Below, piece by piece: positions 34,962 to 46,021 of a stretch of DNA of 64,000 bases. Within the stretch, counting starts at the first letter, position 1. Every line of letters starts with the position of its first letter. The stretch comes from Pilaira anomala (lineage: Eukaryota > Mucoromycota > Mucoromycetes > Mucorales > Mucoraceae): positions 496,001-560,000 of the forward strand of contig JAIXMQ010000016.1 of the NCBI GenBank assembly GCA_025716855.1, in the 5' to 3' direction. The position numbers were made by a program, and so were the translations under genes. The notes under the pieces are model-generated. The model was not told the DNA's origin and did not search any database. It saw nothing but the letters and a program-made list of their open reading frames with translations.

Positions 34962-35493
34962 ATGAGCCTTAAGAATTTTTCCTATGACGAGTATTGTAAT
35001 ACACCTCACAATCGTACATTAAGTCACGTTGATATGGATGATATATTAGAAGGCTGTCTTCGAAACCCCAATTATTAGTAAAGTTCAAACAATATGTATA
35101 TTTTTATTTATCAACAAAAATTTATTAACTTCATATTTAGTAGTCGGTCAGTTCTTCAATCTATTGCTAGTGTAGATCCAGAACTTGGTGAATCTATTAA
35201 ACCATTCACTCGATATATCGATCAATCTATTACTGATAAAAAATTGAATATTCCCCAAATCTAACATGAAGAATTGGATCAAGAATTAAACAAATTGGAA
35301 AATCAACTTGTAAATATCAAATCCAATGAAACCAAAATACAACAAAAAGAAAAGAAGCAGGATATGATGGATATACATAGATTCTGAAAAAAAGAATGTT
35401 TCTTGGAAACTCTATGAAAAATGGAAATCATGTCCTATCGGTACTTTACCTAATGGAAAGGTACTTTGTTTTGATATGCCCGTTTTAATATAA
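34962..35493 (+). pseudogene. Two-exon pseudogene, family unknown
   Basis: A gene-like structure broken in two places. Exon 1 starts ATG at 34962 (MSLKNFSYDEYCNTPHNRTL, later GCLRNPNY) and ends at a GTAAAG donor. Exon 2 begins after ATTTAG with SRSVLQSIASVDPELGES and IKPFTRYIDQSITDKKLN. A TAA interrupts after NIPQI. The frame then continues with EELDQELNKLENQLVNIKS. A frameshift near 35385 leads to DSEKKNVSWKLYEKWKSCPI and a natural-looking stop at 35491-35493. Codon character persists on both sides of each break, so this is a recently inactivated gene rather than chance. I do not recognise the family; it may be a dispersed multicopy gene. Confidence 0.6.
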
Positions 35494-36964
35494 TCACAAA
35501 AAGAAAAGAATAAACGCATAAACTAAAAAGGTTAAATACAGCTCTTTACTAAATCATTTATTTAAGAATATTGATCCATATGAATAAAGTCAATATCCAG
35601 CCGGTTAATCAATAATACGATTTCATTATATAATGTGTTTAAAAACTTCGTCCAGTTGTTCAAATTTTTATAATGTGACGCTATTATACATATTAATACC
35701 TAGAAGGGAAACCTCTATTCAAAATATTTACCTCGAGTGTCCGTAAATCACGACCCCTTGAGTCCTGCAAAATAGTAAGACCCGTGTTTAACAGCTTGCC
35801 TAAAAGCGTGCTCCCAAGAAGACTTGTAGCGGGTTCACATACTGTTACAGGTACCATACCTTCAATAAAGTCCTCTCTCTGACGGCCATCTCACCCTAAC
35901 AGGTTCAGGCGGAATACCTTCCCTATTGAATATATGCAATCTACACAGAAAAAAGTATTTATTACTGAGATTTATTAGACAATGAATCATTTCTTTTTGA
36001 TAAATTTATTGGAGGTCATTCCCAATAACCTCCTAGGGTCTTCGTTTAGGGTCCCAACTACACAACGCCTGTACACAACTTTATGAATTGGGTCATTGCC
36101 CGGGCATATCTGAGCGAACTCTACCCGAAACCAGGCTACGGGCAGCACAAGTAGTGGCAGAATGCCTCTCAGACCATGCTTACCAAGTACATAAAATTCA
36201 TTTTCTTATATACCCCGCCAAATCTTTATTATGGACAAGTTGTGGGTTTCATAAACCTTATTTTTTCGGTTTTTTTTATGTCTGAATTTCTCAATAAAAA
36301 TGTTTCCAGCATTTTGAACGATGTTTATTTAGTGCAAATTCAAAGGCACAAAAGTACAAAATCTTGTAGGAAAGTGAATCGTAGCGAATAGAAAGGTCCA
36401 CCTTCACGGTATCTTCTTGGTGTAACTAAAATACAAAACACCAATTCTTCGTGTAATCTTAATCGAAGAAGAAAATTTTTTTCTCACATTCATCTACTTG
36501 TACAAAAAGGTTAATGATACGTATACACTACTGCTACACCTAAAATATTCTTTTATTATACACATAACAAATATCTAGCTTCATTATCCTTAAACTTACT
36601 AATAAAAATAAGACTCTACGTTCTTCTAAACTTTGTAAATGTCAAAATAGTTATGCATGTTTGTGAGTCTGATTGTATGCACCATTTCTAAAGTGATATG
36701 TAAATAGGTTTTGCATAGTGTTAAAATTATTCTCTTTAGTGAGTTATTCAATTTGACAAAGGTAGAGCAAGGGCTTAAAGTAAAGAAAATAATGATGGTA
36801 AAGGTATATATTCCATGCAAGTTTTACGTGACCAAGTATCAAATCGCTTTATTGACATTTAGGATTCAGAAAGTACGTACAGGAACCAATTTGGATCAGG
36901 GCTTTATTATGATACAACTATTCTGCAGAGTAAATAAGAGACGTTTTATTTATTATTTGATATA
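35494..36964. other. Intergenic; includes a less AT-rich block at about 35740-36190
   Basis: No gene recognised. The block from about 35740 to 36190 is visibly richer in G and C than its surroundings (for example GTCATTGCCCGGGCATATC near 36090) and has no long frame on either strand. It may be a fragment of a repeat or of an inserted element. Confidence 0.4.
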
Positions 36965-37250
36965 TTAGGATATATGTCAGACTCATGTATTGCACGCCGA
37001 ATTGTTGACTTAGAGACGTCACTGCCAAAAGAGTTCTTTACTTCTTTTAGTAGAAGTGTCAATTCGTCTTGTCTCTTTCTGTGAGTTTATGTGGTCTACC
37101 CTGTTGTTTTTTGTCCTTTTTTTCATAACGTTTACTTAAAATCCTATAAATACCCGATTCAGATCTTCCAACTTTTTTTTTGTAATTTGCTTCACACTCA
37201 ATCCTCTATCACTTAAGAATTGTCGAGATGGCAACCAGATTTTATGCACT
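36965..37250 (-). mobile_element. Fragment of a Tc1/mariner-type transposase
   Basis: Read on the minus strand, this gives the N-terminal DNA-binding part of a Tc1/mariner transposase, broken by frameshifts. Segments are VGRSESGIYRILSKRYEKK, then GRPHKLTERDK, then (shifted frame) DELTLLLKEVKNSFGSDVSK followed by STIRRAIHESDIYPN. The GRP-HKLTERD linker and the S-T-I-R-R-A-I-H-E helix are characteristic of the family's paired HTH. The catalytic DDE part was not found nearby, nor were terminal inverted repeats, so this is a dead fragment. Confidence 0.7.
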
Positions 37251-37977
37251 TTTTCAAAGGAGATTAAAAAATTTACGCAAGTTTTTGGAACTAGCCTAAT
37301 AAAAACGGACAAGTGATTACAACACAGCCACACTTAATGGAGAAAACCAACGAGAACCAATATTAAAACTTCCCTTCAATATATACGTGATTGGTATTCC
37401 ACTGCACAAATATTAAACAACACGAGCTCTTTGTAAATGAGTCTATACCAAAGGCAGAATGCGATAATGGGCCATTACACACAGATTAAATTGTACTCCA
37501 ATTAGGTGTTAATTTATCCTTTCATTTCTAACACCTTCAACAGGAGTAGTATCGTTCATTTTTTCAGCATAAAATATTTAAGGTAGAAATACTTACAAAA
37601 AATAGCAGTAGCCACTAATTGATATTGTAAACGTTGTATTCGATATATTCTAAAGATATAAAGGATCTGTTGTCTCCTAGATTTATATTACACAAAAGAA
37701 GGATCAGAATGGATAATATTTCTCTATTAGGATTTTGCTTAAAATAGAGGGAAATTTAGTACACAACAGTCCGCAGCATATCATGGTACATTGCTGCGGT
37801 ATTAAGACAGATTAGATAGTCTTGTAAATGCAGGTAGTACCGTGATCGAATACGTGATAAAGTCTCCAGTTAAGGAGTTGATATCTACAAAAAATAATTG
37901 ATCTGTCGAAAAGCATGATGACAGAGAGATTGATTCAATTTTCTGGACATTGTATTTGACTCATGGGAGAAGTATTG

Positions 37978-38011
<34 letters not shown>

Positions 38012-38277
38012 TATCTTCAAACGAAAAACACTGTAGGTCGAAAAATAAAGAGTGAACAGTGTTTTATTTTTTTTAGAATTAATTTCTATATCCGTATGTT
38101 AATCAGCTCAGACATTAGTGTCACTTTATAACATTTCACGAAAATAAAATAAGATTGTTGATCTTTTTTTTTTTTCTTCTTCTTCTTCTTTCACTTCTAC
38201 TTTAGTTTTTTAAAAAATAAATAGAAAAAGATCTTGTTCTTCATAGGGCAGAAAGATAAGATTTTTTTTTCGCTTAG
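37251..38277. other. Intergenic, AT-rich
   Basis: No gene recognised. Short coding-like stretches near 37800-37900 (VIEYVIKSPVKELISTKNN on the plus strand) may be relics. A 26-base T run lies at about 37980-38005 and a TTC-repeat near 38176-38190, just upstream of the ABC transporter gene. Confidence 0.45.
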
Positions 38278-41200
38278 ATGGTATGTACTATTGTAGATAC
38301 TTAAATTATATGTAGTTAATTAAACTTGTGTTTCAGGAACTTTACGAAACTACGTCCAGTTATAACTATCCAAGGTAGAGTATAAATATATATCTCTATA
38401 GAATCCAATAAACTGATCTATTTTAAATAACTTAGAATTGCATATGCTGCTTCACCTATTATTCTAGTTGGATTATCAACCATTTATCTACTCATTCAAA
38501 AATGGCATCCTGTAACTAAATATACATCTAGTCCGGAACTTGAATCAATTTCATTGTCCCTTTCAAAGAGACGATATATCCTGTTGATTCTTACATCGTT
38601 TGAGACAATTGGGTGGTTATATCAATTGATTCAATACACGTTAAAATCAAACAATCAAGATATATATCATTCATTAAGTTTAGGAATTCAGTTTATTGCT
38701 TGGGTATAATATCATTAAGAAATACTTTGCTATACGTATAACGAAATCTAATTTTTTTTTTTCTTACATAGCTTAATTTACTCGTCTTATCGTTTACTTC
38801 GCCCAAAAGAAATCAATATAGATATCGTCATTATACATATGTATTTACCTTTATTTATACTTGTATTTTTTTTGATTCATTCTATCGATTGTTATCTTCA
38901 GATCTCAAACAATATTGGGGTTACTCTTATGTTATAGTATCTTTCATTTTATTTGTTGTCACAGGTACAACTCCTCAACCTTTTCATCCTCGAGATCTTC
39001 AAGCTGCTAGTTATGAAAAACTAGAAATAAAAGACGGTAATGTCTATCGTAATGTAAGTTGAAATCTAGAAAAAGGAAAAGGAGGAAACAAGAAAACTAA
39101 AAAGTAGAGTTACAAAAAACTATAGAATCTCAAGTTGAGTCCTGAATCAACCGCTAGTATATTTTCATGGGCATCTTTTCAATGGGTAAATTAGAAAAAA
39201 AAAAAAATAAGAGATAAGAAACTAACGTGTAAAACAACATAGATGAACCCGTTAGTAGTATTTGGATTTAATAACACTGTGACACGAGAAAATATTTATG
39301 CTATGACCTTTCAGCATTTATCCAGAACAGCCTATGAAGATTTCGTAAACACCAGTCAATTTATAACGCATACTAAAGTATTAAGACGTATTTACAGTTG
39401 TAACAAAAAAGAAATTTGGGGTCAATTCATTTTTTCAAATGTTGCTATTTCATTCAGTTATCTTACTCCCTTTTTCCAACAAAAGTTTTTACAATATATC
39501 GAAATGAAACAAGACCGTCCGTCTATTCAGGTTGCTTACTTATATGTACTTGGTTTATTCTTGGTGGGTGTTTGCAAATTGTTAGCGAATACTGTTCAGT
39601 TATGGTTAGGACGTCGTTGGAATATCCGAACTTTAATCATGTTGGATGCTGAAATATTTTCAAAGACTTTGAGAAGAAAGGACGTGACTGGAAAGATATC
39701 AAAGGAAGCTGAAGCTGAAGAAAAAGCTGCTACGGCTCTTGAAAAGGATAACAGTAAAGGCAAATCAAAAGAAAAGAAAGAACAAAACAAAGAAGACGAA
39801 GAAGGATCGTTTAGTAATGTGGGTAAAGTTACAAATCTTATGAGTGTGGATGCAGATAAATTATCTGACATTCCAAGTTATATTTTCGTAAGTAGTAGTT
39901 TTATTGTAATAGCATTGTGAATTTACAGTTTTATTTTTTAATTAATTAGATGCTTTATAATGCGCCTGTTGAAGCAACCGTTGCACTCTTCTTTTTATAC
40001 AATCTTTTGGGAACTGCCGCATTAGTAGGTGCTGGTGTGATGCTTTTATGCTTCCCAGTCACTGCATTCCTCGGCAAGAAAATGGCTCAACTGTATAGAG
40101 AGCTCACAACTGCCAAGGATAAACGTAACGATTTGGTCAACGAGCTGTTACAAGGTATTCGTATGATTAAATACTTTGCATGGGAAAACAATTGGAAGGA
40201 TAAGGTCTTTGCTGCTCGTCGAGAAGAAATCAAGAAATTGATTGCAACCATCGTAATCGATATATTGTTCAATTTGATTTATTTAGCTGTACCCGTGTTA
40301 GTTACCATTACTTCTTTTGTTTGGTATACTAAAGTAGCTGGTAATGAATTGACCGCAAGTGTTGCGTTTGTCAGTATCACTTTATTTGAAATGCTACGTG
40401 CTCCACTCATGTTTATTCCTGAATCTGTGAATACATTTACTGAAGCTTATGTTAGTTTGAAACGTATTAATGGATACTTACAAGAAGATGAAGTCACTGA
40501 TAGCTTGAATTTGGAGCCAATTGAAGTACCTGAAGGTATCTCCCCACAAATAGTCTTGGCTCGTGTTGGTTTTGAAGCATCTGTATTTGAATGGCATTAT
40601 AAAAAAGTAAAGGAATCCGAAACTAATACTAAGCCTACTACTACTCATTTAACTGCAAATGATAATGATGAAGATGATGAAGAAGCAGCCTTACTTCATT
40701 CTGATTCTGTAGCTTCTACTATACATACTCCCGGACAATCTCAACAAAAATCAAATTTCAAATTAACCGTACCTCAATTTAACTTTCCTACTGGTAAACT
40801 CAGTTTAGTATGTGGTGCTACGGGTAGTGGTAAATCCAGTCTCTTGCACGCACTTTTAGGTGAAATGGACATTGTATCTGGCCGAGTTTATTTGCCTTCC
40901 AGAACCGTACTTAAAACTACAAGCAATGTATCCAAAATTGATCCCGAATTCCCACAACTGTATCTCGATAAGGTAGCCTATGTTGCTCAGCAGCCTTTCT
41001 TACAACACGCTTCTATTCGAGACAATATCTTATTTGGTCTTCCCTATGATGCCGAGCGTTACAAAAAGACATTATATCAATGTGCTTTAATCAAGGATTT
41101 AACAATCTTGACTGACGGTGATCGTACCGAGATTGGAGAAAAGGGTATCTCTCTTTCAGGTGGACAAAAACAAAGAGTTTCATTAGCTCGTGCTGTTTAT

Positions 41201-43609
41201 TCTTATGCCAAGACGGTCTTATTGGACGATTGTTTAAGTGCAGTAGATGCGCACACCTCTAAACACATTTATCAAAAGTGTTTTATGGGTGATTTGTTAA
41301 AGGGCCGTACTGTGATTTTAGTAACTCATCAAGTAAGATTATGTATTTCTGGTGCAAAATTCTTGATCAAGATTGATCATGGTGATGTGCTTGGTTGTGA
41401 TAGTATTGAAAACTTGAGAAATGATGGTAAATTACATCAATTATTGGGCCCTGATCTTCAATCAAGGGAAAATGAAGAAGAAGAAGACGCAGAAGTTGAA
41501 GAGATATTGGAAGAGGAAGGTCAAGATGATCAAAATTCAAGTAGTTTAGATGCTAACCTTGATAGTACTACCGAAGCAGCTAAACTTATCAAAGAAGAAA
41601 CTTCTGCAAAGGGTCAAGTCAAATTTAAGATTTATATGACTTATTTAGCTGCCTGTGGTGGCTGGGCTTTCTGGTCACTATTAGTTGGTTCGTATGTGGT
41701 TGCACGATTATTGACGTTTGGAGAAAATTGGTGGCTTCGAATCTGGGCAGCTTCTTATGATAGTAGTGGTGATGCATCTATTCAGAATTTGACAATAAAC
41801 CAAGAACCCGAGTACTTGATTATGAATACAAAATTACCTGTTATTCATGGTGTATTTGATACATTAGGTGCTGCCGTTCAAAAACAAAATGTATTCAAGA
41901 GCTGGGTATTTGAAGAAAAGACACCTCTCAGTATTGATTATTATATCGGTATCTATGTAGCCATTTGTTTGTCCTATATCATGTTTGATGCAATCCGAAA
42001 TGTTATTATTTACTGGGGTTCTATTCGAGGTGCTCGTACTTTATTTGATTCATTATTGACTCGTATTATTCATGCGCCAATGCGGTTCTTTGATACAACA
42101 CCTATAGGTCGTATCTTGAACAGATTCGGTAAGGATGTTAGTACAATTGATATGCAAATTGCTCGTTCAGCTAGTTTCTTGATTGAATGTATTACGGCTA
42201 TTATTGCTTCGACAGTTGTTATTACTATCATCACACCTCAATTCTTGGTTGTTGCTATTGGCATCAGTTGTCTCTACTTTCTTATCGGTTTATTCTATTT
42301 GCGCATCTCTCGTGAATTGAAACGACTTAATTCAGTCAGTCGATCACCCATTTATTCTCATTTTACTGAATCCTTGATGGGTGTAACCACAATCCGTGCT
42401 TACGGTGTAGAAGAACAATTTATGAGATCCGTATATGAAAAGCTTGATTCATTTATAGCACCTTTTTACTTTCTTTGGATGAGTAATCGTTGGTTATTCG
42501 CTCGTGTTGAATTTCTGGGCGCATTTGTTACTTTATCTACAGGTGTATTTTTAATTCTTAATATTGATCGAATTGATGCTGGTATGGCAGGTATTTCATT
42601 ATTTTATGCTCGTAGTTTCTTGGAAAACGTTTATTGGTTTATTCGACAATATACTGCGGTTGAAATGGACTTGAATTCGGTTGAACGTGTACAAGAGTAT
42701 CTTGAATTAGAACAAGAGCCTCCTGCTACCATTGAAGGGCACCGTCCTCCTGCCGCATGGCCTACAGCTGCATCGCTTGAGGTAAAAGATCTTGTGATTC
42801 GTTATGCTCCTGAACTTGAACCTGTTTTACATGGTGTTTCATTCACTACGGGTGCACATGAAAAGATTGGAATTGTAGGTAGAACTGGCTCTGGAAAGAG
42901 TACGATGGCTTTAAGTTTCTTCCGTTTCTTGGAAGCCAGTAGTGGATCTATTTCGATTGATGGTATTGATATCTCCTCAATTGGTATTCAAGACCTTCGT
43001 TCACAAATGACGATTATTCCTCAAGATGCTGTCTTGTTCTCTGGTACCATTCGTTCTAATTTGGATCCGTTTGAAGAACACTCAGATGGAGCAGTATGGG
43101 AGTCCTTGGAGCGTGCACATCTTTCAAAGGCATCAGATCGCTTACTTCGTTCATCATCAACAGAGAACAGTAACAGTGGTGAAGTTGATGAGTCTTCAAA
43201 GCGATTATCTTCTATCACTAGTTTAAATCAACAAGTGAGTGATGGTGGTAATAACTTTTCTCAAGGTCAACGTCAATTATTATGTCTTGCTCGTGCTTTA
43301 CTCAAGAATAGTAAATTGATCATTATGGATGAAGCTACAGCAAGTGTAGATTATGAGACAGATACCAAGATTCAAACCACAATTCGTGAAGAATTTACAA
43401 ACTCTACTTTACTCTGTATCGCTCATAGACTTCGTACGATTATTGATTATGATCGTGTATTGGTATTAGATCAAGGCCGTGTGATTGAATATGATACACC
43501 TTATAATTTAATTACTGGTAAAGAAGGAAAAGGTTTCTTTAAGTCCATGTGTGAAAAGTCAGGCGAATATGAACTTTTACTTCAAATGGCCACAGATGCA
43601 CATCAATAA
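38278..43609 (+). CDS. ABCC (MRP-type) full ABC transporter, 1651 aa
   Basis: ATP-driven exporter or vacuolar pump of the multidrug-resistance-associated group, resembling yeast Ybt1/Bpt1. Exons: 38278-38280, 38337-38374, 38436-38703, 38772-39053, 39126-39185, 39243-39887, 39950-43609; total 4956 nt, in frame. Order: N-terminal TMD0, TMD1, NBD1, TMD2, NBD2. NBD1 has Walker A GATGSGKSS (about 721), LSGGQKQRVSLARA (about 834) and VLLDDCLSAVD (about 856, with Asp in place of the catalytic Glu, as is usual in ABCC). NBD2 has GRTGSGKST (about 1408), FSQGQRQLLCLARA (about 1534) and IIMDEATASVD (about 1557). Acidic linkers occur before NBD1 (DNDEDDEEAA) and after it. The start is inferred: ATG sits directly between an acceptor-like and a donor site. 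Convergent with PP5, 61 bp apart. Confidence 0.92.
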
Positions 43610-43670
43610 ATTACATTTTCATTATACTAAACACTCTATATAATTTTATTTCTTTTTCCTTTTTTCTTTT

Positions 43671-45585
43671 TTACATGCCTAATAATCCACTAAATTGACT
43701 AGCATATTGCATAGGTTTAACAGAAGGATGAGGTACAGCAGAGAATGTAACATAATCCAATTTCATATCAGGCGTAATATTGATAAGAGCACCCTTATTA
43801 CCGACAGTATCACTATTATGTGTGTTAATTTAAAATAATAATAATAATAAAACAATTTTTCTTACCAGTAATTAGGGGCAGAGAATACAGTGACACATTT
43901 ACCATCATGTTCAATCACATAACCTTCTTCCTTTACTTCATGACTACGAATAATCATATCTAAACCATTTGTTTCCAAAAAGTTCTTTGTGACATCAGGA
44001 CCGAATTGAATACCGACGCCTCTCTTATTAGGCACTCTACCCATTTCAGGTTGAGGATCAGACCATAACAATTCACACATTAAACCATCACTTCCAGGCT
44101 GACCTTGAGTGATACGATCAATCTTTCTGATTTCATCCAAAGTGACGCCATCTCTTGAGAAGAGACCACCATGAGTGACAAAGATCTTGTTCTCAATAAG
44201 ATGAGATAAAGGTAAAGCATTAAATGTTTCAGAGAACAATTTGAACATCATATCACTAAACTTGGCCTTTACCTCACCTTCAAAACCATATACCTTATTC
44301 ATATTATCTGTTTCATGGTTACCACGAGCCAAAAATACTTGTTCGGGGTAAAGTAACTTGTAAGAAAATAAGGTCAAAATGACTTCTACTGAAAATGATC
44401 CACGGTCAACGAAATCACCATTGAATAAATAAGCATGTTTTTCAGATGGATAACCATTGGTTTCAAAAATATTGATAAAGTCATAAAATTGACCGTGTAC
44501 ATCACCACATACTGTGAGTTTACCATCTTTAGGTACTTTGACGTCAATGAGTGAAGGTGCTTCCAACATATATTCACGAATTGCCAGTACAATCTATTAT
44601 ATATATATATATATATATGTATAATTTTAGCTGTCAAAAATATATATATGTATATATATATATGATCATTATTTACCATGAATGCATATTTTCTATGAAT
44701 CATCTTTTCCTCCTTGAAACGTTTGATCATTCCTTTAATAAATTCAAGATCTACTTTTTTCGTTTCCTCGTTGATCTTGGGTCCATTATAACTAGATTCG
44801 ACCTCTATAAAATCACATTTAATCGACTTTGTCCTTTTTTTTTTCTTCCTTTTTCTCTCTTTATTCAACTTACTAATGGCATCTAATTCAATACTATCAG
44901 CTACACTACGTTTAACTTCATCATGCTATTACAAAAAGAATTTATCAGTATACTTTTTTTCTAATCCCTGTCAAATCCTATATTTATATATACCTCAATA
45001 GCCTTTTCAAATTCGATTCTTCTCACAATCTTTGCACATTCATCAAACTTTGCTTTTGCGTCTTTATCAGCAGGGGCACGTTTAGATACAATTTTTAAAT
45101 CTTTCAAAGCAGCTTTGAAATCACCAAGTGCCATATTAGCAGAAGCACGACGATAGTTTGCCTTTTTTTTTTTTTGCATGTGAAAAGTTAGTATTATTAT
45201 TATTTATGACTTTCTCTTGTAGTACCTTTGTAAAATTGGGATCTACTACAAGTGCTTTATCTGAATCACTATAAAAGGGTTGTTAATAATGAAAAGACAA
45301 TATTTTAATGACAAGGTAAACTTACGCAATAGCATAACCATAAGATTCAAGTTTAAGGTGACAGAATGCACGGTTTGTGTAATAAGAAGCGACATCGGGG
45401 TTGACTTCAATTGCTTCAGTATATTTCTCAATAGCGGCAGGAAACTTTTTGTCTAAATATACGAGTTTTTATGTATTAGTAAATAAAATAATTTATATCT
45501 ATGTAATTTTACCCTTGAAAAGGACGTTGGCTTCATTTTTAATTTGTTCTGCTTTTGCTTTAAGTTCCTCTGTGATGACAGTCAT
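43671..45585 (-). CDS. PPT1: Serine/threonine protein phosphatase 5 (TPR-PP5), 486 aa
   Basis: PPP-family phosphatase with an N-terminal TPR domain that binds Hsp90. Eight exons on the minus strand: 45585-45513, 45452-45326, 45268-45226, 45161-44994, 44925-44874, 44804-44677, 44593-43866, 43812-43671; total 1461 nt, in frame. Three TPR units are visible ([60 protein letters not shown]). The catalytic domain has the metal-binding signatures [19 protein letters not shown] and RGNHETDN, plus THGG and the second-shell RSHE. In other PPPs GDFVDRG is the common form, so catalysis should be intact. The C-terminus ends QFSGLLGM. Divergent from the LARP4-like gene with 436 bp between starts. Confidence 0.95.
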
Positions 45586-46021
45586 TTTAAAAGAAAAAAA
45601 AAAAGAGAGAGGGGGTGTATGTGTATTGGGGGAAAAAGAAAGAAATTTTTTTTAGAGAAAAAAAAGTTTGATGTACGATAGATCTAAACCAATCAAATCA
45701 AATAAAAGGTACGATACAAGAGAATGTTTGCTTTTGTTGAAAGTCTCCTGCATCTTGAATATTATAAACGCAATGTCTATGTTTGTTACTCAAAATAAGG
45801 ACGGTTTTTTCTCTATTTTTTTCTTTTTCTTCTCTCTCTCTCTCTCTCTATTTTTTTTCAATAGTGTTTTATCTCTCTTTTTTTTTTTTCCCTCATCTTA
45901 TTTCATCTTATTTCTCCAGTTATATTTTCAACTGTTGAGTTCTATCAAAGGTTCGTTAGATAAACAAGTTCTAATGAACGGATATATTGACAAGTCTTCT
46001 TTTTTTTTCTTTTTTCTTTAG
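45586..46021. promoter_or_regulatory. Shared divergent promoter region, PP5 / LARP4-like
   Basis: The 436 bases between start codons contain TC-rich tracts (45822-45900). The last bases before the LARP4-like ATG read TTCTTTAG, so a 5'-UTR intron could end exactly at the start codon. Bidirectional function is inferred from position only. Confidence 0.4.
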
